Assembly: GCF_013368755.1 (NCBI RefSeq)
Contig: NC_049566.1
Coordinates: forward strand, 1,922,001-1,986,000
DNA length: 64,000 bases
Reading direction: 5' to 3'
Origin: Talaromyces rugulosus
Lineage: Eukaryota > Ascomycota > Eurotiomycetes > Eurotiales > Trichocomaceae
Below, piece by piece: positions 11,084 to 22,227 of the stretch (the stretch's first letter is position 1; each line of letters starts with the position of its first letter). The position numbers and the translations under genes are program-made. The notes below the pieces were generated by a model, which saw nothing but the letters and a program-made list of their open reading frames with translations, was not told where the DNA came from and did no database searches.

Positions 11084-11506
11084 GGTTGTGGGTTGACTCT
11101 GCAGAAGTCGATTGGGGAGAGAGGAAGAAAAGAGAAGAGAAGAGAAAAAGAGAAGCACGAGAAAAGTAGTCGACCCCTCACCGTATCTTATCGCCACGGA
11201 TCGGCGGAGATGGCGACATCAAACTAGAATAGGAAGGTCGCAAGTCAGGGCCTGGAACAGTATGGTTGGCGCGATAAAATTATAAAGGGAAAGTTGAGCC
11301 AATGCAATTGATTGCATAGACTGTTCTTTATTCCTTGTTGGGTCAATTGATGCCCTGTCTGTAGCGTTTTGGAGTTGTTCTTGGGGATTTTCCGGTTCTT
11401 GGGGAAGTTGCAATCTGCGGGGCTGGTGGAGACCGCTTAACAATCACTGTTATCACCAACTCTCTATTTGTCCTCAATTTCAACACAGATTTTGTATATA
11501 CCCAGG
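11084..11506. promoter_or_regulatory. Shared divergent promoter of peptidase and lactamase-fold genes
   Basis: A 423-bp gap between two start codons facing away from each other. The peptidase side carries a purine-rich tract on the plus strand (about 11108-11165), so its leader is CT-rich on the sense strand, typical of fungal core promoters. No specific operator recognised. Confidence 0.5.
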
Positions 11507-12676
11507 ATGACTGTCCCTCCACCCCTCAACATCCCCGCGTCGCTCGCCGTGTGCGACCTCTGGGCAGTCGACGCAGCCTGCGAGATTGTCGTGTCGACCA
11601 CCAGCCTGATGCAACCCGAGATCAAGGGCCACGAGAAACTCAACCTGCCCACTTTTGTCTTCTACATCTACAACGCGCGTCTGGACAAGCGCGTCCTATT
11701 CGACAATGGCTCGCGCAAGGACTGGTGGAACCTGCCGCCTGCAGTTCTGCATGGCATTACGAGCAAGGGCGTCCTGGGGCTGGACGTGAAGGACGACGTG
11801 TTTGATATCCTGCAGGACTCTAAAGAAAAAAACGTCAATGCAGATCAGGTTGATGCCGTTGTCTGGAGTCATTTCCACTACGACCACACGGGCAATATAC
11901 AGCGCTTCCCTCCTTCTACAAAGATCATTGTCGGCCCCGGATTCACCAAGGAGTTTCTCCCGGGTTATCCCATTCGACAGGACTCGCCTCTGCATCAGTC
12001 TGACTTTGAAGGCGGGCGTGAACTCGTCGAGATTGGTTTTAACAAAACTTCTGGGCTGAAAATCGGCAAGTATGATGCGCACGACTACTTTGGAGACGGC
12101 AGTTTCTACCTACTCAACACTCCCGGACACACAGTCGGGCATATCTCAGCCCTCGTCCGGACCACACCCGGTACATTTGTGTTTCTGGGCGGAGACATTT
12201 CGCATTTTCCGGGCATGTATCGTCCGACAAAATACGTGCCTATGCCGTTGACGCTGCCCCTGGAGACCAAACTGGACACGCCGAGACTACCGGTGCCATG
12301 CCCATGCTCATTATTCACGGCATGCCATCCCAAAAACATTTCCGGAAAGGAAGAAGAAGCTCGCTCGTCTACATTCTATGAACCGTCCCATGATGCATCG
12401 TCCTGGTACGACGACCCCGCCGAGGCAGTGCGCTCGGTCGAGGCGCTCAAGGAGTTTGACGCCAACGAAAACGTGTTTGTGGCGATTGCGCACGACCCGG
12501 CGCTGAGAGAAGTTGTTGATTTGTTTCCGCACGGCCAGATGAATGATTGGAAAGCCAAGGGCTGGGCGCAGAAGAGCCACTGGCATTTTGTGAATGAGCT
12601 GCCGGTGGATGGACGGCCTGGGAGGGAGTTGATTGCGCGGGGGCTGATGAAGGCTGGGGAGATTTATAGGGCTTAA
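11507..12676 (+). CDS. Metallo-beta-lactamase-fold hydrolase (lactonase/AttM-like)
   Basis: A single exon of 389 residues. The metal site S-H-F-H-Y-D-H-T-G (H122, H124, D126, H127) is the HxHxDH signature, followed by NTPGHTVGH with the third histidine and a DISHFPG segment with the bridging Asp. Late residues IAHDP fit the last ligand position. Fungal proteins of this shape are annotated as lactonases or hydroxyacylglutathione-hydrolase relatives; the substrate is unknown. Upstream in-frame codons begin only with TTG (11468), so the ATG at 11507 is taken as start. No signal peptide, so it is probably cytosolic. It is transcribed divergently from the peptidase. Confidence 0.88.
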   Translation: MTVPPPLNIPASLAVCDLWAVDAACEIVVSTTSLMQPEIKGHEKLNLPTFVFYIYNARLDKRVLFDNGSRKDWWNLPPAVLHGITSKGVLGLDVKDDVFDILQDSKEKNVNADQVDAVVWSHFHYDHTGNIQRFPPSTKIIVGPGFTKEFLPGYPIRQDSPLHQSDFEGGRELVEIGFNKTSGLKIGKYDAHDYFGDGSFYLLNTPGHTVGHISALVRTTPGTFVFLGGDISHFPGMYRPTKYVPMPLTLPLETKLDTPRLPVPCPCSLFTACHPKNISGKEEEARSSTFYEPSHDASSWYDDPAEAVRSVEALKEFDANENVFVAIAHDPALREVVDLFPHGQMNDWKAKGWAQKSHWHFVNELPVDGRPGRELIARGLMKAGEIYRA

Positions 12677-13046
12677 CTATGTTATACATGTATATATGTA
12701 CGCTATATCCAATCACAACTAGAAGCATAAAACGTTCCCATGATGTAACGTATTCTGTATCTTATTACTTTATATCACCTCAATACCGGGTGGCCTCCTA
12801 GTCGGAGCCTAGCAGATTGCAACACCCTGCATAAAGTCATTCCAGACAACCACCGCATTACAATTACTGTCCTTCTATATTATCATTATAGCCTAAGATT
12901 AAAGTTAGACGAAATTAGATTGAGATAAAAGGCTTAAAATTGATTACACAATCCGACTTCCCGCAAGAATGCGGATTGCTAAGTACAGTTGACCCCATTC
13001 CTGCACAAGCAGTGCCACTCAGGCTTCTCCGAACAGCAATTCCCAT
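12677..13046. other. Intergenic region containing one copy of an inverted repeat
   Basis: Between the 3' ends of the lactamase-fold gene and the sugar transporter. Most of it is the repeat annotated at 12762-12862; the remainder is AT-rich. Confidence 0.5.
12762..12862 (-). repeat. Repeat copy A (inverted relative to copy B at 15641-15725)
   Basis: Positions 12821-12862 read in reverse complement match 15641-15682 at 38 of 42 positions; three of the four differences are G/A. Similarity continues more loosely to a TATAAAGTAAT box at the other end. The two copies flank the sugar-transporter gene. Confidence 0.65.
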
Positions 13047-14824
13047 CTACTCATCGTCGTTGATATCGACGACCGTACTCTTCCATTTGCGAGCCGGAAC
13101 ACGTCGCCGGAACAAAATGTCGATCTCACGGAAGGACCTGTCCTTCATCTCTGGAACCCAAATCCAAGCCATCAAGGTGCAGATAAAGGCGGTGGCAGCC
13201 CAGACATAGCCGCTCTTGCCACCCAGGTTCCACTTATCGTTGTTGAGCATGTAGCTGGAAAGGAAGATGCAAGGAATATTGACGATGTAGTAGGCACCTC
13301 GTCCAATACCGGTTGTCAGTGGCCTGAGACGAACGGAAGATGTCTCGCCAATGATAACCCATGAGGCAGGCGCGGGTCCCAAGCAGAACAGGACGGAGAC
13401 GATCAAGCCAAGTGATGCTTGCGCATTGCTGGCCGCGTTACCACCACCAACTGAAGCTGCAATACCGAGCACGACCAAGAATCCACAGTTGATGAATTGA
13501 CCATAGACATAGATGGTGCGTCGGCCGAGGTATGTGGTGAGGATCCAAGAGAGTATGACCATGATCAACTGGAGGGCAGAGGTGATGAGACCAAGTGCAA
13601 ATGCGGTGTTGTCAGCCATGCCGGCCTCTGAGCTGGTGTTAGTCTGCTATATATGAGGTTGCAGGAAATGGTCGGACACTCACGTTTGAAAAAGTAAACC
13701 GCTTGGTTAGCGATCAGATTACCCGTCAGATTCTGAGATGCGTACACACCGCACACAATCAATGTGCGGTAGAGATCGGTTCCTTTCCACAATTCAATGA
13801 GACTGGGCTTCTTCTCGGTCAACTCAAGGTCGATCGTGCGACGCATCATTGCGACTGCGTCAGCGGGATTATCATTTGCACTCGCGCGTCCAAGGCGTTT
13901 GATAGCCTTCTCTGCCTCGGCCAGACGGCCCTTTCGTACGAGCCACCAGGGTGATTCAGGCGCAAGGAAGAGCAGGATAGCGAGAGGTGTAGGAAATATC
14001 CACTGGAGTGCAATGGGAATTCTGGTATGACTGTTAGTACAGTGCTCCTCGATAGCATCTATGGGAGTGGACGAACCTGTAAGCTGTGGCGTTAGGCTTG
14101 GATTGGTAGTGGTAAGTGATACCGCCGACAATGATCGACCCAATAGCCCAGAACATCTGTAACATCTGCGTCGCTGGAGCTCTCAATCTCATTGGGACAA
14201 TTTCGGCACAGTAGGCGGGTGCATTGGCGATAAAAATGCCCCACGGGATGCCTTCCAGGATCTGGGACGCAAAAAACATGCCCTGGCTGTTGCCGAAATA
14301 GAAGATGAAGATGAAGCCGTTCAGGAACATGAGACCGCCAATGGTTGCCCATCGATATCCAATCCTACTGGTAATGGGACCTGCGATGAATACACCGATG
14401 AAGGCACCGAGTGGTCCGCTACACTGGAATGCTGACTGCCATGAAGCTTCGATAATATACTTGTTTGTTACGTTGCTCAATACACCAAAATCTTTGGCAA
14501 ATTGATCTGTGGCTATGAACTGTCCCATCAAGAAAACGCAGTATGACTCCATGATCTATCGCAGCGTTAGAGAAATGGTCTGCCTATCAGCGTATCAGAG
14601 CTTACAATGGTGCATGACATGACGAACGCCCACGCACTGGCAGCGGGATAGGCCTTGACAGCCTCGAGCACAGTCATCTTATGCTCGATATCCTCAGCAT
14701 TGATGGCACCCGCTCTGTCGAGGCCGGCCTTTTCGCTGACATCGAAGGCATGTTCGCTCCTGGAGGTGGGCTGCTCCTCGAGCTCCAACGCGGAGGCCGA
14801 CTTCTCTGTGACGACGTTGCTCAT
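13047..14824 (-). CDS. MFS sugar transporter (maltose/alpha-glucoside permease type)
   Basis: Exons 14824-14606, 14555-14077, 14021-13684 and 13627-13047 give 538 residues with 12 predicted membrane segments. After a hydrophilic N-terminus of about 60 residues the sugar-porter signatures appear: a Gly-rich SRIGYRW loop between TM2 and TM3, PESPWWLVRKGR at the end of TM6, and the second-half loop YLGRRTIY between TM8 and TM9. GETSSVRLRPLTTGIGR is the TM10-region motif, and the C-terminal PEMKDRSFREID is the PE(T/M)KG-type motif. This pattern is closest to fungal maltose/alpha-glucoside or quinate-like permeases; the actual sugar is not predictable. All splice phases close (FFK-Q-AGMADN at the last join). 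It is flanked by inverted repeat copies and lies about 1.4 kb from the retrotransposon. Confidence 0.9.
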
Positions 14825-16226
14825 GTTGACGATTTTTTGAGAGAGAAATGTGAGAGGGAAAAAAGAGGCCGGGCACGACTGGGGGCTTCAGCTCCTTATC
14901 CCTGGCGAGTCGCGACAACACGCTCGTGATGGTTACCCCGGCCTAAGCTCAATCGAGAGAAACTTGCTCCGGACTTTGATTAGGGCCATTTTTCCGGGTA
15001 CCAACGTAGTAGCAGGGTCACATTCGCCACGCCATGGCTTCGACCAGCCTTTTTTATTGGCCGTGGCGCAAATCGGTGCATCTTCTGCCGAGTTGCTGAG
15101 GTTGTGATTCGAGCGGAGTACGGAGTAATCTGGTGCTAGTCGGGAGGAGATGCACCGGGTCCCACACGCCATGTTTTCCCCCGCAGGTGTTTTCCCCCGC
15201 ACGTGCTAGTTCATTGTCAATTTTTCCCCGGTCAATTTTTCCATTTGTGACATCCAGTCAGCGGGTTCTGACCTACGCCCCGGTTTTCCTCGCTCGGTTA
15301 GTTCCCCTTGGAATATTAGCCGGAGATGGCTGTGATAATATGCCGGGGTAAAGCGGGGAAAAGACCACGCGTCTTCTCCGGCATCTGATTTTACAGCTTG
15401 GGCTTCTAGCGGTTCTGGCCTACAGGTCTAGGGTAATCCCTTATATAGCCTAATAGCATCCTACCTCTTGCCCCCTGTTACTAATATTAGCCATATATCT
15501 GATGTTGCACGGGGACCCAAGGACTATATTGTCAAAGCAAGGAAGTGCTAGAAGGCGCCACCAAACGCTACGGTTAGCCTTCGGTTAATTAAGCTCAGGG
15601 TTCGGTTAATTGGGACGAAGCATGGAGAGAAGAAGGAAGGTGTAAAGCAGTAGTTGTCTAGAATGACTTTATGCAGGGTGTTAGGACCTCTGACTACTCG
15701 GTATGGAGGCAATATAAAGTAATGACTCATGAGAGAATGAATATGGGTTATCGTGGAGCGAAGCTCCACTATTACAGTTATTTATACGAGTTCTGGCAGC
15801 CGTAAATTGAAATGCATACCTTTATTAGCTATTAAAGCTGCTTTTTTTCTTTCCTAGGTTAGTCTATTCCCTTTCTAGCTAGAGCTAGCGGTTTTTGTAG
15901 ATTTCTAAAGATTCTAGGCCAATTATTTATCCGCTATTTATTTTAGGTTACGTAATTTCCTTTTCTAGTTAATCGCTTTAATTTTTATTGGTCTACGGCA
16001 TGACTAAAATGAAATTAAAATTTTCAAATTTCCCTTTTAGGTTAGTTTTCTGTATTTTTTTTTATCTTTTCATTTCTGGTTAGGTTTATCACTTTTTATA
16101 AAGCTTAAAGATTATTTGTAATTACGTACTAATTTTTGAACACTATCTTTTTTTCAGCTTTGCTTTATAGGCCTTCGCTCCACAGGTCTCTGGCGTTTAT
16201 GCGCCACCGTATAATTCTCGTATTGA
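14825..16226. other. Repeat-derived intergenic region before the retrotransposon
   Basis: No gene seen. The first part is the transporter promoter. From about 15400 the DNA becomes AT-rich with repeated TTCGGTTAATT boxes (15579 and 15601), holds repeat copy B, and ends in TAG/TTTAGGTTAG-like stretches (15850-16100) that look like mutated repeats. Confidence 0.5.
15641..15725 (+). repeat. Repeat copy B, inverted relative to copy A
   Basis: Reads TGTAAAGCAGTAGTTGTCTA, then a GACTTTATGCAGGGTGTT box, then a TATAAAGTAAT box. It matches copy A at 12762-12862 in reverse orientation. A TGTTAGGACC at 15679 resembles an LTR start, but the conserved part extends to its left, so the family is unresolved. 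Confidence 0.65.
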
Positions 16227-16231
16227 TTCAG
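16227..16231 (+). repeat. Target-site duplication, left copy (TTCAG)
   Basis: The five bases TTCAG directly before the left LTR recur directly after the right LTR. Five-base duplications are standard for Ty3/gypsy integration. Confidence 0.9.
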
Positions 16232-16505
16232 TGTGACGTGCCTTTTCCAAAGATATTCGATTCCTATCTAGGGGTGCGATTCTCTAAAACAACAAGCATG
16301 GGAAAGGAATCTAACTACCAGGACCTGCGGGAAGGTTTTATCTTGTGTGCTTAGGTAACCAGCTTGACCCCTTATGGCCCCGGGGTGAGGCTATCCCCAG
16401 ATCTGGCACCGTGGGTTAGGGTTGATGCCCTTCCTGCCTGAGGCCTCCCATCCGGCCACGAGGCCACTCCTACCCTTGGGGATAGCCTCAGGCTCAGCCG
16501 TCACA
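16232..16505 (-). repeat. Left LTR (3' LTR of the element), 274 bp
   Basis: Starts TGTGACG and ends CGTCACA, a perfect 7-bp terminal inverted repeat. It matches the right LTR at 262 of 274 positions with no gaps; the 12 differences are all transitions. Confidence 0.95.
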
Positions 16506-16521
16506 TCACCCCCCCCCTTCA
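16506..16521 (-). other. Polypurine tract for plus-strand priming
   Basis: On the minus strand the bases directly before the 3' LTR read GAAGGGGGGGGGTGA, the expected polypurine primer position. It fixes the coding strand of the element. Confidence 0.85.
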
Positions 16522-16609
16522 GAAATGCTTGCCCTCAAGCGTTGGTTGTTAATCTGTTATTATCTGTATGCTTTTTAATAAATCAATCCTTCTTTATGGC
16601 TTTTATCTA

Positions 16610-17960
16610 TATATCCAACTGGTACGGTGGACCTAGCTTCTTGGGGTTAGCATCATGGAATGATTTCAGCACTAGTGGAGCGTTTAAAAAGTATCCTACT
16701 AAATACTATACTGGATCTGGGTCTCTGCCTAGCTAGTTTACTCAATAGCATAGCTTTTTCTAGCGCATCTGGGAGTCCAGGATCCTGTCGACTTCCTATT
16801 CTGAATTTCTGTTGACCTAGAGCTCAGGATATTTCTCCTCCAGTTGACCAGCGAGAGGCTCGGTCGAAGCAGCACAGCGGAGCTTGTCCAGGGAAAAGAT
16901 ATGGTGCACTCGTATGCTTTACAGCAAATCCAATTTAAAGGCATGTCCTATCTTATACAGTATCTTGTATAGCTCTTTGGACTGATGGCCTAGCTTCCTG
17001 TCTGGTTATTCTATATCCTATTCTTTGTTACTGATATAGATGTGGTCATTAACTCCAAAGTCTATCTCTTGTCTGTGTTTGTTTGCTTGTTATTACTGTC
17101 TGCCTTGTGCTTCTATAATATTATTATAGGTGTGGTTCCATATGTGCTCTAAATACTGTATCTATGCTCAGGCTTTTTTTTTATTTAGTGTGTAGCTTCT
17201 AGGTGGTATTAATAGTGTCTAATTAAACAATATCTAAGGAGTATAATCTTTTTCTATCTCAAATAAAGATATCCCTGTAGATTCCTGTGGTAGTGACGCA
17301 GCTATAAAGTTAATAATTAGTAGGTATTCTAACCAGTTGTCTATTACAAAGTTAACATATAGCCACAGCCACTGCTGAAGATACTGATTTGTTATCTCTG
17401 TTTATCCATCTATCTAGGCATGCCGTGCTGTTAACAGCTTTACCTTGATGTGAAGGATTCGGCATGCCTCTTCCCAGAACTTAGAGATGAACTGGCTTCC
17501 TTGGTCTGATACAATGCTGTCTAGCAGGCCTGTCCATAGGAAGATATACTGAATCCATAACTTTGCCATATTTCTAGCTATTATTCTCTTGTGGCACAGT
17601 ATGGAGACTAGTCTTTTGGTCAAGCAGTTAACGGTGACAAAAACGTTATCAAATCCCTATTTGTCCTGGGGTAGCTCTATGAAGTCCATCAACAAATGCT
17701 GCCAAGGTTGTACTGGGATAGGTAATGGTTAGAGGAGTCTAGGAGCCCTGTCCCTATGCGTGTTCGTCCTCTTGCATATCTTGCAATTGTCTACATACCG
17801 GTTCATATTATTACTCCATATCTCTTAGTAGAACTATTCTTAGACTAGCTTTAGCATCTTTATACGTCCTGGGTACGTTGTTACAGATTGTTAATATACT
17901 TCATCTAGCAGTTATACTTATAAATCGTCCTTTTTAGGAACATAGAGTTGTTTATTAAAG
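16610..17960 (-). pseudogene. Retrotransposon integrase core and C-terminal chromodomain (degenerate)
   Basis: Minus-strand translation shows the integrase zinc CKIC pair (17785-17774) and the DDE-core box SDQGSQFIS (about 17512-17488). Near 16795-16610 a chromodomain-like stretch begins EVDRILDSQM and ends with SFHDANP. The chromodomain frame carries several TAG codons at positions where Trp is common, consistent with G-to-A on the coding strand. A chromodomain at the integrase end places the element among chromoviruses, which are directed to heterochromatin in known cases. Confidence 0.8.
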
Positions 17961-18199
17961 AAAAATCGTTTTTTAATTATCCTATGGTTTTCCCCTTTTC
18001 CTGAGAGTAAGACTTCAGCACCTTTCTCAGCCACATATTCCTCATTGGCCGCTAACACCTTGATAACAATATTATCTTCTGCAGTTAGAGTGACCAGTTC
18101 TATATATGCCATCTTAAGTACGATTTTATTGTTGATTTTATGCCGTGGCAGTAGCGTTCAGTTCTAGTGGTTGAGGTTTTTTACTTTTTCATCTTCTCT

Positions 18200-19867
18200 C
18201 TAGATAAGGGTGTCTGTTAATATATTCACTTTTCTTAGTCAGTATCTAAGTATAAAGTAATATTTCTCTAAGAACTTGTACCATTAGGTTTGTCAGATAT
18301 TCAGAGCTTTAGTAGTTATAAAGTACTTAAAAGCCCAGTGATCTAATAGAATATTAAAGGACTCCTATCCTCTTAGTCTGATTAATTCAGACTTCTATTC
18401 TCTTAGAGCTTTTATTACTGCTAGTAGTTCCTTGTTATAGATGTTGTAATTATACTCAGCTGGGGTTATTAATATGGAGTAATATACAACTAGATATCAT
18501 TCCTTATCCTCATACAGTTAAAATAGAACTGCGGCCACTACTCTGTCTAATGCGTCTATTTCCATGTAGGTTTGGCAATTAAGGTTGTAATGGGCTAGTA
18601 TCAGGGCTTCTGATAATTTCTTTTTCAGACTTTTAAATACTTCTTCACACTCTTTACTCTATATAAATAGAATATCAGTTTGAGTGAGGTAATATAATGG
18701 CCTTGTAGTTCGGCTATAGATCTTTATAAATTTCTAATAGAAGTTGTAGAAACCAAAGAATAACTATACTTCCAAAACTATCATTAGTGTTTTCCAGGAA
18801 AAGATAACCTCAATCTTTGCTGGATCGATCTCTATCCCCTCTAAAGTAATGATAAAGCCTAGATACTTGGTCAATGTGATATGGAACTTGTATTTTTTGA
18901 TACTGGCTTGCAGTCCTGCCTCTCAGAGTCTTTCTAATACCTGTTACATATATATCTTATGCTCTAGCTTGTTCTTGCTATATATCAATAAATCATTAAT
19001 GAATACAATCATGAACTGGTCAAGGTAGTCTATAAAGATATTGTTGATTAGTTATTGAAATATTGCTGGTCTATTGGTAAGGCTAAATGGCATTACCTCA
19101 TACTTAAAAGTGCTATACTGACAATAGAAGGTGGTTAGATCTATGGAGTCTAGGTGTATTTAGATTTGGTGGAACCCCTGCCTAATGTCTAGCTTAGTGA
19201 AGATCTTTGCCTTACTTAAGCACTTAAAGACTTCCTCAATAAGTGGTAGTAGATATCGGTCTTTTCTGGTTAAAGTGTTCAGCTTGCGGTAATTAATACA
19301 GAAACGGAATCCGCCATCGGCTTTCTTGGCTATGAGGATTAGAGATGTGAATGGTGTATTACTAGGGACGATAAATCCTTTATCTAGGTTATTAATAATA
19401 TAGTCTTGGGCTGTTTGGAGCTATTCTTCTGATATTTGATATAAAGGATTATAACCTAACTCTAGGTCCTGATTTAACTTGATCTTGTGGTCATATTTTT
19501 GGTGAACTGGCAACTTGTCTGAGCGGATCTTTAAGAAGATGTTGGCAAATTTGTGATATTGATCTGATAGCTGCTGCTTAATCTCTTTGTTTTTAGTTAA
19601 CTTAGCTGTTTTTTCCTTCTCAGTTTCTAGCGTCTGTTTTATCTTATAAAGACTAGTTATGAAGATATCTGTAGTCTTGCTTTTCATATAATGATGGAAT
19701 CTGGCAGCTCTGATGATTGCTATGTCTATTCCATACGTTCTTCTTTCTGAGCGTTGGTGATGTAGGTTTCTCGTCAGACTGATAACTGGTGACGCTTCCT
19801 TGGTACTACTAAAGGGTCCTATGGCGTTCTCTGATTGTAAGACTTTCTCTATTTTCTGCAGTTCCAT
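18200..19867 (-). pseudogene. Retrotransposon reverse transcriptase/RNase H region (degenerate)
   Basis: The region begins with a 148-codon open frame (19867-19421) containing KIRSDKLPVHQKYDHKI, the conserved lead-in to gypsy reverse transcriptase, and continues through stops. At 19003-18977 the catalytic box reads FINDLLIYS, so the first Asp of the usual FxDD pair is Asn (codon AAT at 18997-18995), a G-to-A change that should abolish polymerase activity. Confidence 0.85.
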
Positions 19868-20599
19868 CTTTAATTATATTCTTTGCGTTCTTCTTGTAAC
19901 TGTAGGCGCTTTCTTTTAGGGTTCTGATTGTAGGAGTGGGACAGGTTCTTCTATCAACTAATCTCAGTACTCTATATCAGCTTGATGCTCGAGATTAACT
20001 AGTCCATTTCTCCTTAGTATTGTCTTTGGCATGTGGATGAACTACTTTCTCTCTATTTGATCTTTAAGAGACACATCCTCTAGCCATAAAAGGTGACAGT
20101 TTCTGCAATCCACCAACACATTGTACTTCTCCAGCTATATATAATCCAAAATGACATTATGACAGCCTAGTCATACTAAGAGAAAGGGTAGATGCCACTA
20201 TATCCAGCTATCAACAATCAGTGTTAAGATTATGAGGTGTATAACCAGTTCTACTGTCTTTTTATTATACCCTCTCACCCCATAGAGTTCAGAAATAGGT
20301 ATTGTGTATGTCTGAAAGTGTTATGCAAGCTTTTCCGCTAAAAATATATCTAAAAAAGCAAATTTATTGGCTTTAGTATTGGCTAAAGCTTTAGTACAAA
20401 TTAAATATCCATTCTTAGCTAGCTAAATAGATACAATTATACTATTCTTCTCTCTCTCCATCAGCTGTGAGAGATCCAAAGCTTTATTGTCTGTATTTGA
20501 TGCGCCTAAGAAGGAGACTTCTCCTAGGTATGGGCGTTTTCTGACTCTTTGTCTGTGTTATTCTCCAAGGTCTTCAGATCTGGAGCCTTCTTCTTGAGG

Positions 20600-21735
20600 G
20601 GGCACTTGTCAGCATGGTGACTGCTTAGTTTGTAATTGAAGTATTTGTCTTTGTTTATTAGCTTCTTCTTTTTTTCTTAGGAGAGCTGCGGTTGAGGGGT
20701 TTCATTCTTTGGCTTTGATCCTCTGGAGGTATTCGACTGGTAGCCTTTCTGGCTGTGGCCTTTGCTGTTCCTAATCCCATGGCTGTGGGTGTGTTGTTCT
20801 CTTTTAGTGATCTGCTTGAGGTGGTTGGCAGTAGTGTAGTATCCTTGTATAAAGGTCTGGTATGACACTATTGGGTTAGTGCTTTCCTTGATCATGGCGC
20901 GCTGCATGTTGAATGAGAGTTTGTAGTAGAGTTCCTCTTTCCATTCTGATAGGGTGAGGCTAGCTTCCTGGGTAAGAAGCGTGAATTTCGATAAAAAGAT
21001 CTGAAACTTCGAATCTCTTATTGCTAGGTAATAGAGTTCTATCTTTGTATTGATTACGCGGTTCTTATCCATATAGATTGTTTTTAGATGCTCAAAGATG
21101 TCACTGATATCCTGGTAATATTATACTGAGTCCTTCCAGAATTGTGGGAGCAAGTAGTTGGCTATTTCTCTCTTATACATCCCCTTCACGTACGCCATAT
21201 AGGCCAGGGCTATTGAGTAATAGTCAGCATTGGCTTCTAACTTGTTCTTGATGTCGATCTCCTATAATTTATACTTAGGATCGATTCTATCCAATAGCAG
21301 CTGGCTATCTGGCAGCTTAGTAGTCTTCTTCTTATAGTCTTTCCTAGCTAAAGAGGTATTGGCGATTACAGCATCACACTCCATGATCAGTTTGGATATG
21401 GCCTGGTGATGGTCGGCTAGGTTATTTTTAAGGTTCTGAATCTCCTCTCTTATAGAGTTAATTTCCTTTATGTCGTTGTTGCTAGACTTAGCAAGAGCCT
21501 CTTCTAGTTGTTTCTCCTGCATAGAGAGGTGTTGGAATAAACCTTCAAATAGGCCTCTAGGGTCGCTTCTATAAAGCTTAAGGAATTCATCCTTATTAAG
21601 TGGTCCCTTAGGAATATCTCTAAGCTTTAATTCTTTGAGGTTAACGGTCAAGCGGCGACTAGGCTCTCCTATATCATCATTGCTGGCGTTCTCGCTATGC
21701 TGACATCTATCAGCAGTATTTGGTCTTACTATCAT
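20600..21735 (-). pseudogene. Retrotransposon gag region with damaged zinc knuckle
   Basis: Two open pieces, 21735-21262 and 21072-20677, encode a charged, coiled-coil-rich capsid-like protein. The second stops at a TAA that lies in frame with a following CCHC-type knuckle at 20643-20602. There the first two ligand positions read Tyr (TAC) rather than Cys, while the His and the last Cys remain. Confidence 0.8.
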
Positions 21736-21940
21736 ACTGGTTCACAAGATTTCCAGATTTTGAATGAAGGTAAATGAAGGTTTAGGGTTAGAGCGCTGAT
21801 AAGGTGTTTATTGTGGCTATACAGACCGTGCTAAACATAAAGAGGTTAAGATAAAGAAAAGTCTATCCCTAACCAGAGCGCTGACTGCAGCTGAGTGCTG
21901 GCTGTGCTAGTTATAAGAAAAACAAAAATAAAGTATAGCG

Positions 21941-21951
21941 ATGCTTGTTAT
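21941..21951 (-). other. Putative self-priming primer-binding site
   Basis: On the minus strand, two bases after the 5' LTR, the sequence ATAACAAGCAT can pair over 11 positions (one G-U) with ATGCTTGTTGT inside the same LTR (22021-22011). That is the Tf1-type self-priming arrangement rather than tRNA priming. No tRNA 3' end complement was recognised at this place. Confidence 0.6.
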
Positions 21952-21953
21952 AA

Positions 21954-22227
21954 TATGACGTGCCTTTTCTAAAGATATTTAATTCCTATCTAGGGATACG
22001 ATTCTCTAAAACAACAAGCATGGGAAAGAAATCTAACTACTAGGACCTGCGGGAAGGTTTTATCTTGTGTGCTTAGGTAATCAGCTTGATCCCTTATGGC
22101 CCCGGGGTGAGGCTATCCCCAGATCTGGCACCGCGGGTTAGGGTTGATGCCCTTCCTGCCTGAGGCCTCCCATCCGGCCACGAGGCCGCTCCTACCCTTG
22201 GGGATAGCCTCAGGCTCAGCCGTCACA
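21954..22227 (-). repeat. Right LTR (5' LTR of the element), 274 bp
   Basis: Same length as the left LTR; its first base pair motif is TATGACG (G-to-A relative to TGTGACG) and it ends CGTCACA. Ten of the 12 differences between the LTRs are in the C-to-T or G-to-A direction in this copy. Confidence 0.95.

Larger units (their letters stand above)
16232..22227 (-). mobile_element. Complete but inactivated Ty3/gypsy chromovirus LTR retrotransposon
   Basis: A 5,996-bp element bounded by two 274-bp LTRs and a TTCAG duplication, coding on the minus strand. In order from the right LTR: primer site, gag (coiled segment, then a CCHC knuckle), protease region, reverse transcriptase/RNase H, integrase (zinc CxxC and DDE core), a C-terminal chromodomain, and a polypurine tract next to the left LTR. 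Every reading frame is cut by stops. Lesions seen in motifs are G-to-A or C-to-T on the coding strand: FINDLL for the reverse transcriptase FxDD box, Tyr for two zinc-knuckle Cys, TAG where chromodomain Trp is expected. The two LTRs differ only by transitions. That pattern points to RIP after insertion. No functional product is expected. Confidence 0.95.
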
